Part shown: positions 8,495-17,579 of the stretch, in pieces
Layout: every line of letters starts with the position of its first letter
Position numbering within the stretch: the stretch's first letter is position 1
Assembly (NCBI RefSeq): GCF_014695725.1
Contig: NZ_JACJOU010000019.1
Span: forward strand, 434,001 to 498,000
DNA length: 64,000 nt
Direction of reading: 5' to 3'
Origin: Microcoleus sp. FACHB-672
Lineage (GTDB): Bacteria > Cyanobacteriota > Cyanobacteriia > Cyanobacteriales > Oscillatoriaceae
Position numbers and translations under genes: made by a program
The notes under the pieces: generated by a model
The model's input: only the letters and a program-made list of their open reading frames with translations
The model's database searches: none
Told to the model about the DNA's origin: nothing

Positions 8495-9796
8495 ATGTTT
8501 CGGAAATTCTTTATATTTCGCTGGAAGTCAATGCTCGCGCCCTGGCACCAGGTTGACTGGCTGTTGTTCGCTCTGCCTGTTGGTCTGACCGTATTTGCCG
8601 GGATTATGATCCGCAGCACTGAACTCAACCTGGGATGGACAGATTGGTGGCAGCACTGGCTTGTCGGCGGTATTGGTTTGCTCCTAGCCTTCATCGTGGC
8701 GCGCTGGCCCTACGAAATTTTGATTCAGTGGCAATGGGGGATCTATGCCATCACCAATATATCGCTGTTGGCCGTGATGTTTATCGGCACCACCGCCCTA
8801 GGGGCGCAGCGCTGGATCACAATTGCCGGTTTTAATATTCAACCTTCAGAGTTTGCCAAGCTAGGCATGATTATCACCTTGGCATCTCTGCTGCACACTC
8901 GAACCGCCTCAACCATTCCCTCTGTTTTGAAAACTTTGGCGATTGCTGGTGTGCCTTGGCTATTGGTGTTTATACAGCCGGATTTAGGAACATCCCTGGT
9001 ATTTGGAGCGATTACCCTAGGAATGCTTTACTGGGCAAATGCAAATCCGGGATGGTTGTTGCTGATGGTATCCCCGATTTTTTCTGCAATTATCTTCAGT
9101 GTTTGTGTACCGGAGTGGTCAGATTGGGGAGCATCTGTCGGTTATGCCTTGTGGAAGAGTGTCCCTTGGTTGATTTGGGTTAGTGCAATGGGCGTGATCG
9201 GGTGGCTAACTCTACCGTGGCCACTGTTTGGTTCCTTAGGTGCGATGATCAGCAATATGGTGGCCGGTCAGCTAGGGCACATCTTATGGGGATTGCTCAA
9301 AGATTACCAAAAAGCTCGATTGATTCTATTTCTCGATCCGGATAAAGACCCTTTGGGCGGCGGCTACCACCTGATCCAATCTCGCATCGCCATCGGTGCC
9401 GGCGAATTTTGGGGGCGGGGACTTTACCGGGGAACACAAACCCAACTTAATTTCATCCCCGAACAACATACAGATTTTATTTTCTCAGCCATCGGTGAAG
9501 AACTTGGGTTTGTGGGCTGCATCGCTGTGTTGCTCGTATTCTGGGTGATTTGCCTGCGCTTGGTGATGATCGCCCAAAATGCTAAAGACAACTTTGGCTC
9601 ATTATTAGCAATTGGCGTGCTGTCGATGTTGGTGTTTCAGGTGATCGTCAATATTGGCATGACGATTGGCCTAGCACCCGTTACCGGCATTCCCCTGCCC
9701 TGGGTCAGTTATGGTCGATCAGCATTACTGACGAACTTTATGGCGCTGGGTCTAGTAGAATCTGTGGCCAATTACCGGCAGCGGCTGAGGTTTTAG
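8495..9796 (+). CDS. rodA: Rod-shape SEDS peptidoglycan polymerase RodA
   Basis: A 433-residue SEDS family membrane protein (FtsW/RodA/SpoVE) that polymerises glycan strands for lateral wall growth with a class B PBP. About ten membrane helices are visible. Conserved blocks are LGAQRWITIAGFNIQPSEFAKL, the FIQPDLGTSLVFG motif and the C-terminal FSAIGEELGFVG and GIPLPWVSYGRSALL regions. It is longer than Escherichia coli RodA because of an insert around residues 195-265 (TM-rich, IFSVCVPEWSDW to GHILWGLLKDY). Position 8495 is the first ATG; ATG 8531 (MLAPWHQVDW) is a close alternative. Confidence 0.94.
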   Translation: MFRKFFIFRWKSMLAPWHQVDWLLFALPVGLTVFAGIMIRSTELNLGWTDWWQHWLVGGIGLLLAFIVARWPYEILIQWQWGIYAITNISLLAVMFIGTTALGAQRWITIAGFNIQPSEFAKLGMIITLASLLHTRTASTIPSVLKTLAIAGVPWLLVFIQPDLGTSLVFGAITLGMLYWANANPGWLLLMVSPIFSAIIFSVCVPEWSDWGASVGYALWKSVPWLIWVSAMGVIGWLTLPWPLFGSLGAMISNMVAGQLGHILWGLLKDYQKARLILFLDPDKDPLGGGYHLIQSRIAIGAGEFWGRGLYRGTQTQLNFIPEQHTDFIFSAIGEELGFVGCIAVLLVFWVICLRLVMIAQNAKDNFGSLLAIGVLSMLVFQVIVNIGMTIGLAPVTGIPLPWVSYGRSALLTNFMALGLVESVANYRQRLRF

Positions 9797-9934
9797 CGGT
9801 TTGTGAGACTGTCAATCTGTCCGAGCGTCGGTCGTTGATAACGATCAGACAAATCACCGAACACACAGGACGAGCAGACGAATAACCGCGAATTCCTAGT
9901 AAGCTAATAGAGGAAAATCTACTTCTGTGCGATT

Positions 9935-10132
9935 ATGATTCTGCCCGGTTCAGCAGTGCGCGTGAAGAATGCCAACGATATTTATTACGCTTTTCAAGGA
10001 CAAGTCCAACGAGTGAGTGATGGCAAGGCAGCTGTGCTGTTTGAGGGAGGTAACTGGGATAAATTAGTAACCTTCCGACTTTCAGAATTGGAATTGGTAG
10101 ACGCCACAGCAGGCCGCCAGAAAGCAAAATAG
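9935..10132 (+). CDS. ndhS: NDH-1 subunit NdhS
   Basis: A 65-residue peripheral subunit of the photosynthetic NDH-1 complex, where NdhS helps dock reduced ferredoxin for cyclic electron flow and respiration. The conserved block [20 protein letters not shown] followed by [10 protein letters not shown] is diagnostic, with the SH3-like beta-barrel making up most of the protein. Length equals that of other cyanobacterial NdhS proteins. It is followed after 12 bp by a perfect 13-bp inverted repeat, then by the HAS-barrel-like gene. Confidence 0.92.
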   Translation: MILPGSAVRVKNANDIYYAFQGQVQRVSDGKAAVLFEGGNWDKLVTFRLSELELVDATAGRQKAK

Positions 10133-10144
10133 CGAAGGGAAAAA

Positions 10145-10190
10145 ATACTAGGAATGGAGAATCGACTAAACGGTTTGCCATTCCTAGTAT
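10145..10190. terminator. Perfect 13-bp inverted repeat after ndhS
   Basis: ATACTAGGAATGG at 10145-10157 is the exact reverse complement of CCATTCCTAGTAT at 10178-10190, with a 20-nt loop. It lies between ndhS and the next gene. It could act as a terminator or an mRNA 3-prime stabiliser, although no U-tract follows. It also overlaps an upstream ATG of the next gene, which argues for that gene starting at 10220. Confidence 0.7.
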
Positions 10191-10219
10191 CGATTACCCA
10201 TTACCTCTTACCCAAAGAT

Positions 10220-10888
10220 ATGCGCCTTCCCCTGCCACAATTTACCGCCGGCAATCGCCACCCCAACCACATCGCTGAGGTGATTGAAACGGCAACGACA
10301 GAATTTTTAGCTCAGTGTTTGGAGCCTGATGACTTGAGTTTTCCGGCTATGCCACCTTTTGGCAGCTGGGTTAAGTCGATGGATGAAGAATCGGGAAATC
10401 AAATTTATGCAGTGGTTTACCATGCCACGACTAGCCCGATTGATTCGGTTCACCGAGCGCGGGCTTTGGGTTTGTCTCTCCAAGGTTTGCGGGAGGAGCA
10501 ACCCCAGATTTTTGCGATGTTGACAACAGAGTTTCGGGCGGCCATTGTGGGGTTTGCGCCGGCACCGCAGGGAAGGAACGGTTCGGCAAAACCTGCCGAC
10601 ACGATTTATCAGTATCTTCCGCCCCGTCCGCCACAAATTCACCAAGCAGTTTACCAGTGCGAGCCGGCGGAGATTATTCACTTTAGCGAACAACTGGATT
10701 TTTTGCGGACATTACTCCAGCTCAATGGTGCGCCGGTGGAAGCGCTGACAGCGGCAGCAATTCGGGAAGTCTATCAGTTACGCAAGGCTGAGCGCGAGTG
10801 GTTGGTGAGAGCAGGGCGCACCCTCAGTCTGCTGCTTAAGGATGACTATGATCGTTTAAGGGTAATTTTGAGTCAAATTCACCCTTAA
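10220..10888 (+). CDS. HAS-barrel-like conserved cyanobacterial protein
   Basis: A 222-residue soluble protein. The N-terminal PNHIAEVIETATTEFLAQCLEPDDLSFPAMPPFGSWVK region looks like a HAS-barrel, the small beta-barrel seen in HerA and at the N-terminus of ATP synthase subunits. The C-terminal half is helical (AIREVYQLRKAEREWLVRAGRTLSLLLKDDYDRL). I recall similar proteins in most cyanobacteria but know no function. ATG 10220 is chosen because an earlier ATG at 10154 lies inside a 13-bp inverted repeat and the added residues are not conserved-looking. The domain call is tentative. Confidence 0.7.
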   Translation: MRLPLPQFTAGNRHPNHIAEVIETATTEFLAQCLEPDDLSFPAMPPFGSWVKSMDEESGNQIYAVVYHATTSPIDSVHRARALGLSLQGLREEQPQIFAMLTTEFRAAIVGFAPAPQGRNGSAKPADTIYQYLPPRPPQIHQAVYQCEPAEIIHFSEQLDFLRTLLQLNGAPVEALTAAAIREVYQLRKAEREWLVRAGRTLSLLLKDDYDRLRVILSQIHP

Positions 10889-11482
10889 AAAGGTAAAAGA
10901 TAAAATTTAAAATACATATATTAAATTCAGCTAGCTGTCAATAAAAAACTGACCCTCTGAAAAGATTTCTGCTAAAAATAACAGAGTAATTAAATCATTT
11001 TAAATCTTTGAGGGGTTAAGGGCTAGAAACTGCCTAGAATGAGAAGATAAAGGAATGGTTTTGCTCATTGGATGAGCCTGCTAATCTAGCGAAAAATCGT
11101 AAAAATTACTTTTATCATTAAGAGCTGGCTCGATGTGATGCCGGGTTAGAAGCACTTAATCATTGATAGCCGTTGAGATTTTAAATCTAGGTTAGATAGT
11201 TTCACAGGGCTAGCTATGGATTGCAGAGAGCTAAACCCATGTAGCACCGACAAAACTTGTGACGAATATTACTTGATCTCGGCGATTGATGGGAAATCAA
11301 ATCTATCTGTAGGTGGATAGTCGTAAAGTTTGTCTGCCGTTGAAAATGACGTTGACTTGCTGTCTGCAATATTGCTAAGGCATTACAGTTCCTCCCAGCG
11401 AGGATTCGCAACCTTGAGCCGGCTGCATAGCTGACTCGGGTCTTTGTCAACGCTCATTTACCAAAATTCTCAACCCCTCGCT
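10889..11482. other. Intergenic region before the antiporter
   Basis: About 590 bp with no credible gene on either strand. A minus frame at 11214-11450 has a scattered, unstructured composition and no ribosome binding site. No hairpin or repeat was recognised. It probably contains the antiporter promoter and 5-prime leader. Confidence 0.45.
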
Positions 11483-13591
11483 ATGGAACATCTCTCAGAA
11501 GTTCTTAAGGAACCGATAGTTCCTTTTGCGATTTTGCTGGTGGTCATCTTGACCGTGCCGATTATCTTCGAGCGATTCCGAATTCCAGGATTAGTCGGGT
11601 TGCTAGCCGCTGGCGTGCTACTTGGCCAGAATGGATTGAAGCTACTCGATACTGATTTACCGACGATGAAACTGCTATCAGACATTGGGTTGCTTTACCT
11701 GATGTTTGTGGCAGGGCTAGAAGTGGATATCCATCAGTTTCGGAAAAAAAAGCATCGCTCTATTGGATTTGGCAGCTTAACCTTTATTATTCCGATGATT
11801 GCTGGGACAGCAGTCGGAAGAGTTTTTGGCTTTGAGTGGAATGCTTCAATTTTAATCGGTTCCCTGCTAGCTTCTCATACCCTTTTGGCTTATCCCATTG
11901 TCAGCCGCCTGGGAGTTGTGGCCAACGAAGCTGTCATCGTTACCATCGGTGCAACTATTTTTACTGATGTTGGCGCTTTGCTCGTGTTAGCCGTTTGTGT
12001 GGCGGTTAAGGCCGGTAGCTTTACTATTTTCCAACTGGTTACGCTCTTAGTATCATTACTTATCTACTCTGCGGTCGTCCTTTTTGGCTTTGACTGGGCG
12101 GGGCGAGAATTTTTCCGCCGCACCGGCGATGAGGAGGGCAACCAGTTTTTGTTCGTCCTCTTAGCGGTATTTCTGGCATCGCTGGGAGCACAATTAATCG
12201 GTGTTGAAAAGATTATTGGAGCTTTCTTGGCCGGCCTTGCAGTAAATGATGTGGTGGGGGAGGGGCCGGTCAAGGAAAAGGTGGTTTTTGTTGGGAGTGT
12301 GCTGTTCATTCCCATTTTCTTTGTGGATTTGGGGCTACTGATTGATGTGCCGGCCTTTATTAAAAGCATTCTCTCGATTTGGATGCCGCTCACGATTGTT
12401 GGAGCTTTAATAGGCAGCAAATTTTTAGCCGCGTTTTTCGCTTCTTTAATTTACCGCTACAACCGGCAAGAGATGCTGACAATGTGGTCACTGTCGTTGC
12501 CGCAAGTCGGTGCGACTCTAGCCGCAACGCTGGTGGGTGTTCGGGCAGGACTGTTGACTGAAGATGTCTTAAATAGTGTAATTGTTTTGATGCTGGCCAC
12601 GGCAACTCTAGGGCCGGTGATTACCAGTCGGGTTGCTCCGGGGTTGAGTTCAACGACTGAAAGTCTAGAGACTGAAACAATCCCCCAAACTTGGGGATCT
12701 GAGGTGGCAGACACGGACTTTACAGTCGTTGTTCCAGTCTACAATCCCCAGACAGAGCAGTATTTGGTTGAGATGGCAGCACTATTGGCACGGCATGAAG
12801 CAGGGCGGATCGTGCCCTTGGCAATTACTACCGCTCACGCTCACATGGATGCTCCCCAAATAGAAACTGCTGTTGAGCGATGCCAGACGCTGCTGGCTCG
12901 GGCAACAGAACTGGGCGGAGAAATGGGCGTCAAGGCAGAACCGCTATTGAGAATTGATTATGCGATTGATCACGGGATTAGCCATGCCAGCCGAGAGCAA
13001 AATGCCAATTTAATTGTTATGGGTTGGGGCAAACAACCTGGATTTCGCACTCGTTTGTTAGGCAGTGTAATTGATAGTGTCCTGTCTTCCTCTCACTGTC
13101 CAGTGGCTGTGACGCGCCTTCTTGATTCGCCGCTAAAAATTCGGCGGATTTTGGTGCCGGTGGAAAGTTTGAGCGATTGGGCGATGCAACCGTTACGGTT
13201 TGCTCGAGTTTTGGCTGAAGCTAATCAGGCACAAATTACTTTGTTACACGTATGCGAGCGCAGAACCCCCCCTAGCAAAAAAGCCTGGATTGAGTCACAA
13301 CTCTCTGTACTGGTTGCTAAATGGGTAAGTCTTGGCAAGGTGAAGCTTGATATTCAAGTTATACCCCACGCGGATGTGGTCAAAGCGATTCTCAACGCTG
13401 CTGAGTCTGTGGATTTGGTGGTTTGGCGTTCGCAGCGCTATCGCACGTCAGCGGGATTGGCTGTCAGTGATGTGACGACTCAGATGCTTAAGCAATTGAC
13501 TTGCTCTTTAGTAATGTTTGGGGAACCGCAGCGAGTTAATACCGGCATCGTGTTAAATTCTGTGCCAGAGAACAAGAACGTTAGTGGTTAA
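11483..13591 (+). CDS. CPA2 cation:proton antiporter with two C-terminal Usp domains
   Basis: A 702-residue protein. Residues ~1-390 form a Na+/H+ or K+/H+ exchanger domain of the CPA2 family with about 12 helices, including the N-terminal IFERFRIPGLVGLLAAGVLLGQNG and DIGLLYLMFVAGLEVD blocks. Residues ~415-545 and ~565-680 are two universal-stress-protein-like domains; the second starts at KIRRILVPVESLSDWAMQPLRFA. Fused Usp domains are thought to sense adenine nucleotides and gate transport. It likely sits in the plasma or thylakoid membrane for pH or ion balance. ATG 11483 is preferred over a TTG at 11444. Confidence 0.9.
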   Translation: MEHLSEVLKEPIVPFAILLVVILTVPIIFERFRIPGLVGLLAAGVLLGQNGLKLLDTDLPTMKLLSDIGLLYLMFVAGLEVDIHQFRKKKHRSIGFGSLTFIIPMIAGTAVGRVFGFEWNASILIGSLLASHTLLAYPIVSRLGVVANEAVIVTIGATIFTDVGALLVLAVCVAVKAGSFTIFQLVTLLVSLLIYSAVVLFGFDWAGREFFRRTGDEEGNQFLFVLLAVFLASLGAQLIGVEKIIGAFLAGLAVNDVVGEGPVKEKVVFVGSVLFIPIFFVDLGLLIDVPAFIKSILSIWMPLTIVGALIGSKFLAAFFASLIYRYNRQEMLTMWSLSLPQVGATLAATLVGVRAGLLTEDVLNSVIVLMLATATLGPVITSRVAPGLSSTTESLETETIPQTWGSEVADTDFTVVVPVYNPQTEQYLVEMAALLARHEAGRIVPLAITTAHAHMDAPQIETAVERCQTLLARATELGGEMGVKAEPLLRIDYAIDHGISHASREQNANLIVMGWGKQPGFRTRLLGSVIDSVLSSSHCPVAVTRLLDSPLKIRRILVPVESLSDWAMQPLRFARVLAEANQAQITLLHVCERRTPPSKKAWIESQLSVLVAKWVSLGKVKLDIQVIPHADVVKAILNAAESVDLVVWRSQRYRTSAGLAVSDVTTQMLKQLTCSLVMFGEPQRVNTGIVLNSVPENKNVSG

Positions 13592-13670
13592 ACAGCTACT
13601 CGGCAGTTTATTCGTCGGATTTGGCCACTTGGCAAGGTGTAAGAATGCCTATTTGAGGGTTTGGGTGAGT

Positions 13671-13871
13671 TTAATCAACGAGCCTAACCCATCCCCGCCG
13701 CACGTTATAGATCAGCCGGTTGATGATGTCGTGTTCATTTTCGCTGAGAGATTCTTTTAATAAAGCATCTTTTAGCATTTGCCGGTCGGTGCGGGTCACG
13801 ATGTTAGAGAACATGACTTGACCGTAGAGTTCTTCAAGGGTGACTTGGTACAGATAGTTAGGAAATTGCAT
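13671..13871 (-). CDS. Small conserved cyanobacterial protein
   Basis: A 66-residue, soluble, mostly helical protein beginning MQFPNYLYQVTLEELYG. The middle has TRTDRQMLKDALL and the end INRLIYNVRRGWVRLVD. The strongly patterned sequence is typical of a genuine small protein, and I recall relatives across cyanobacteria, but no function is known to me. The start is set at ATG 13871; an in-frame ATG 19 codons upstream adds a segment of different character. It is convergent with the antiporter gene, 79 bp apart. Confidence 0.6.
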   Translation of the reverse strand: MQFPNYLYQVTLEELYGQVMFSNIVTRTDRQMLKDALLKESLSENEHDIINRLIYNVRRGWVRLVD

Positions 13872-14450
13872 TGTTTTTAGAAAATTTGTAATTTTCAAGC
13901 AATAGGTAAGGTTATCTATGGGGGTCATTTGCAGAGGGTTCTTTGAATCTGTCCCACAAAAGCGAGAGTCACTATCTATTTTGATAATTGAAGTGTCTTA
14001 ATACTGTGACAGTAATCCTCTAAATTTGTGATTAATATCTGACCTTCTTGTGATTTTAATTCTAGGTTTTTGTGATTTCAGTCCTTGAATCTGAGGCAAG
14101 TAGGTCAAATTTCTGATGCCTGTACCTGAGCGTTTTAGGTATTGGCGGTCGTTTGAGTTACGCTTTGTAAATTAAAGACGGGCGAGTTAAAGTTGCTAAA
14201 GGCTCACTTAGCAACAAATATTTGAGCCGCTGTGAGCTACAAGCTGCCGAAAGTTAAGCTCACTAGGAGTAAAGACAGGAATCTGTAGCTGTCGTCTTCG
14301 TTTCCTTTTGATTATGATGAGTTAAGTTTTATTCGTGCTAAATCTAAACTTCTCAACTAAGTTTTTAGAAGCTGTTGAAACCCGTAAAAGTAGACCAGTT
14401 AAAGCAAAGCTTGCTTAGTATTTAGATTGAGTTTAGTTTTTAACCAAGTT
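13872..14450. other. Intergenic region left of the IS630 element
   Basis: About 580 bp with no open frame of interest. It is AT-rich and contains scattered short self-complementary words, for example around 14195-14260, but no stable hairpin. It would be the pre-insertion flank of the transposon together with 15600-15667. Confidence 0.4.
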
Positions 14451-14519
14451 ATACCAATTCTTGAAATGGGTACTACGAATCGGATAGAATAGTACGTTGA
14501 ATAGAGATTGAGGAAAAAA

Positions 14520-15011
14520 ATGGCAGGAGTTTATAAGCTAGAAATCACAGAAAGTGAAAGCGAACTCAAAAAACGACTGAGCCAAGAAAAAACAGGCTCA
14601 GGAAAAGAACGACTACAACTGTTGTACCTACTCAAAACAAAAAAAGCTAAAACTATCAAAGAAGCCGCAGAACTTGTAGGGAGAAATCGAGTCACAGTCC
14701 AAGATTGGTTAACCACATACCGTCAAGGAGGACTCATTGAACTTTTAGCGAAAAAAGTCAGCACAGGAAGACCCAGAAAAATTCCAGCGTGGGCAGAAAA
14801 AGAACTAGAGAAGAAACTCCAGTCGCCAAGGGGGTTCGACAGTTATGGAGAAATTTGCTCATGGTTAAGAGAGAAGCTAGGGATAGAAGCCAATTATAAA
14901 ACAGTGCATCAGTTAGTGCATTATCGACTCAAAGCCTCCCCAAAAATAGCCAGACCAAAAAGCGCAGAACAGTCAGAAGAAAGATTAAAAGATTTTAAAA
15001 AAACTTTTTAG
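14520..15011 (+). CDS. IS630 transposase, N-terminal (orfA)
   Basis: 163 residues forming the DNA-binding part. A helix-turn-helix is visible at TIKEAAELVGRNRVTVQDWL, and a second, homeodomain-like region is GFDSYGEICSWLREKLG...YKTVHQLVHY. ATG 14520 follows GAGGAAAAAA. The frame ends at TAG 15009-15011 immediately after seven consecutive A residues at 14997-15003. The downstream catalytic frame is in the -1 phase and open from before that run, so ribosomal slippage there would join the two parts. Alone, this product would bind ends but not cut. Confidence 0.88.
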   Translation: MAGVYKLEITESESELKKRLSQEKTGSGKERLQLLYLLKTKKAKTIKEAAELVGRNRVTVQDWLTTYRQGGLIELLAKKVSTGRPRKIPAWAEKELEKKLQSPRGFDSYGEICSWLREKLGIEANYKTVHQLVHYRLKASPKIARPKSAEQSEERLKDFKKTF

Positions 15012-15022
15012 AAAACCTAGCC

Positions 15023-15589
15023 ATGCTGAGCGTAATAGCAGTAACCGTCATGGGGTTAGGGAAAAAGATCAGATTTTTTTGTCAAGATGAAACCAGAATA
15101 GGACTGAAAACAATAAGTGGCAGAAGAATTACTTGTCGAGGGGTAAAACCCATAGGAAAAGTGCAATGGAAATTCCAAGCAACATATATATATGGGGTAG
15201 TTGAACCTGAAACCGGAGAGCATTTCTTTTATGAGTTTACCCATTTGAATAGTCAATGCTTTCAGATATTCTTGGAATTGGTGGCCCAAAGATTTCCGGA
15301 TAGCGTGTTGATTATTCAATTAGATAATGGAAGGTTTCATAAAGCGAAGAAAATGAAAATACCAAATAACATCATTTTAATGTTTCAGCCGCCGCACACA
15401 CCGGAATCCAACCCAATAGAACAAGTGTGGCAGTATCTTAAGCGAGGTTTGAGATGGGAATTACGAAAGACCTTAGATGAGTTAAGGAGTTTACTTAGTA
15501 AGCAACTGGAACACTTGACAAAAGAAGTTATTAAATCAATAGCGGGAAGAGCCTATATTCTTGAGGCTCTATCTGTAGTTAACGTTTAG
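15023..15589 (+). CDS. IS630 transposase, catalytic DDE part (orfB)
   Basis: 188 residues if begun at ATG 15023; the -1 frame is open without stop from about 14999, so the natural product is probably a frameshift fusion with orfA. The DDE triad regions are seen: FFCQDETRIGLKT (first D), LIIQLDNGRFHKAK (second D) and PPHTPESNPIEQVWQYLK (E). No ribosome binding site precedes 15023, which also favours frameshifting over independent initiation. The reading frame is intact to its stop, 2 nt before the right inverted repeat. Confidence 0.88.
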   Translation: MLSVIAVTVMGLGKKIRFFCQDETRIGLKTISGRRITCRGVKPIGKVQWKFQATYIYGVVEPETGEHFFYEFTHLNSQCFQIFLELVAQRFPDSVLIIQLDNGRFHKAKKMKIPNNIILMFQPPHTPESNPIEQVWQYLKRGLRWELRKTLDELRSLLSKQLEHLTKEVIKSIAGRAYILEALSVVNV

Positions 15590-15667
15590 AGAATTGGTAT
15601 TATTTGGATGTAATTTTATTTTTAGAAAAAAGTCAACTTTTTTATTATTGATATTACAATGGGTTGG

Positions 15668-17239
15668 TTATTTAACTAATTTCCAAAGACCGATGCCGGC
15701 ATTTTTATTCGAGTAGATAGTTTCTAATTTAAACCCTAGCTTTTTGGTGAGATTTTCTCGATTCTTTTTATAGAAGCCGTATATAAATATATCGCTAAAA
15801 CCCTGAGAAATCTCAGGAATATTTGATTTTACAACTAATTGAAATTGAGCTTTAGATTCGAGTAGGTAGCTAAGAGAAAAAACATTACCAATACTAGCAT
15901 CAGAAAGGTTGCTAATGACTAGCGGTTTAAGAGATCGGTTAATGGTGCGAGCGATTTGTGGGTTTTGGCTGCCCCATTCTTTATTCCACCACGTATCTGA
16001 TTGCGAACTGATGGCACAAGATAGGATACCACTAGATATTAGCACCACTGTAATAATTTTCCACAGCTTATGTTGTCGGCTCTTGGCTGAAGGGAAGAGT
16101 ATTTGACTGGTTAAAAGATAAGTAATTGCTAATCTAATACCTAGATAAGATGGAATCAAATACCGGCTCTTGGTTGAGCGCACTCCTCCGCTAATTAAAT
16201 CTGGGATAATTATGGCTAAACCAGGAATTAAAATTAATGTTAAAATAAATAGAAAATTATTCTTACTCATTTGATTTTTTAAAAAATAAATTGAGAATCC
16301 AATAATTATTAATAAAATTAATATCAGAAGGCTAAGAGGGATAAAAAATACGCCAACAGACTCGCTAGTAAAGCCAAAATCAAAATAGCCTCTGACAATA
16401 TTAATAATCCAGTTATTAAATAATGATATCCAGGTAATTTTTAAGTAAGACCAATTTGTTCGATCATGAACTTCAGTAGAATTATTAATAACAACCGCCA
16501 TCCAGGGTGAGAAACTTAACAATGCACCCGATGAAGCTAACATGAAAGAAGCTATCGTTTTGTTCCAGCGCCAACGTTCAGTGACAACTACATAAAATCC
16601 ATGCGCTATAACAACTAAAATTAACAAAAGGTGAGAGTAAAGCCCCACAGCAACAACTATTCCATAAATAGCCCAACTGCTTGCATGTTTGAGCCGCATC
16701 GCTCGTAAAAGAGAAGCGCTTGATATTAAAATCATTACCGTCCACAAACTATAAGGTCGCGCTTCCTGAGCGTACAGGACATGGAAGGGAGAAACGGCTA
16801 TCAACGCCATAGCCAGCGATCCAACCACTGATGATTTAAAGAGTTCTAGGCAAAGCCAGTAGATACTGGGGAAAACTAGCAAACTTATTAAGGCGGATAA
16901 ACTTCTGATGACTGGCACAGAATCGCCAAAAGTCCGCGCCCAAAATTGTGCCATGACAAAATACAGAGGCGTCAGCTGGGGTTCTTCCACCGCTAATCCT
17001 TGAATCGTATCAATGACGCCTTTTTCTGGATTGGGGCGTTGATATTTGTGTAATTCTGGAATGCTAATTAACTTGCCGTTCGCAACTTGCCGAACAACTT
17101 CTGTTTCTGTATAACCAGAAATACGTAATGAGGTAAAGGTTTCATCATACCAGTAGAATTTTCGATCTAGATTTAAAAATCGAAAAAATATTCCTAGGAG
17201 TAGCAAGACGATGATTAAAAACCGGAATTTTCTTGTCAT
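15668..17239 (-). CDS. GT39-like membrane glycosyltransferase (PMT/ArnT type)
   Basis: A 523-residue polytopic protein with 10 or more hydrophobic helices. After the first helix comes RKFYWYDETFTSL, the DE-containing first loop typical of GT-C transferases of the PMT_2/ArnT/RfbX-like group that use polyprenyl-phosphate sugars. The middle carries ALIAVSPFHVLYAQEARPYSLWT, another family hallmark. The C-terminal ~110 residues are a soluble domain. It would glycosylate protein or lipid on the outer face of the membrane. ATG 17239 is preferred over a TTG at 17260. It lies on the left flank of the exopolysaccharide locus, on the same strand as the wzc- and wza-like genes. Confidence 0.85.
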   Translation of the reverse strand: MTRKFRFLIIVLLLLGIFFRFLNLDRKFYWYDETFTSLRISGYTETEVVRQVANGKLISIPELHKYQRPNPEKGVIDTIQGLAVEEPQLTPLYFVMAQFWARTFGDSVPVIRSLSALISLLVFPSIYWLCLELFKSSVVGSLAMALIAVSPFHVLYAQEARPYSLWTVMILISSASLLRAMRLKHASSWAIYGIVVAVGLYSHLLLILVVIAHGFYVVVTERWRWNKTIASFMLASSGALLSFSPWMAVVINNSTEVHDRTNWSYLKITWISLFNNWIINIVRGYFDFGFTSESVGVFFIPLSLLILILLIIIGFSIYFLKNQMSKNNFLFILTLILIPGLAIIIPDLISGGVRSTKSRYLIPSYLGIRLAITYLLTSQILFPSAKSRQHKLWKIITVVLISSGILSCAISSQSDTWWNKEWGSQNPQIARTINRSLKPLVISNLSDASIGNVFSLSYLLESKAQFQLVVKSNIPEISQGFSDIFIYGFYKKNRENLTKKLGFKLETIYSNKNAGIGLWKLVK

Positions 17240-17579
17240 ATACCAGCGGTAGCACCCCAAAGTAGCAGTCTAGCGCACAAAGGTGCTCTGCGTATTCATC
17301 TGAGGCGCACAGGTAGGTCAACCCCTGGCAATGCTATAGGAAGGATTAAAGCACGGTTCCTGTAGGAATTGTGTAGCAGGCTTTTCGGGGGCATGCAAAG
17401 CTTTGCTTCTGCTCTCGTTTTAATTGTGCGTTATAACTGGCAGTCGTTAATTTTCACCGTAAAAGACAGCACTAATTAAGCCTGCCTATGTTAATATTTA
17501 CTCAATTTCTTCTTAAAAATAAAACTAATTACTGGAAAATACTCGTTAGACATTTAGTTAGAAAGGTTCTCGCTAAGTG
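17240..17579. other. Intergenic region, GT39 gene to PEP-CTERM gene
   Basis: About 340 bp with no gene visible. It should contain the promoter of the GT39 gene and the 3-prime end of the PEP-CTERM transcript. No clear hairpin was found. Confidence 0.4.

Larger units (their letters stand above)
14452..15599 (+). mobile_element. IS630-family insertion sequence, apparently complete
   Basis: An element of about 1.15 kb. The left end TACCAATTCT at 14452-14461 is the exact reverse complement of AGAATTGGTA at 15590-15599, and the similarity continues imperfectly (ACTAC words) for about 15 more bases. TA dinucleotides sit at both ends, as expected for IS630/Tc1-type insertion at TA with TA duplication. 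It carries two overlapping-phase frames, orfA and orfB, that together make one DDE transposase. Both ends and all three catalytic regions are present, so it may be functional. It lies between the small gene at 13671-13871 and the exopolysaccharide region and interrupts no recognisable gene. Confidence 0.9.
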
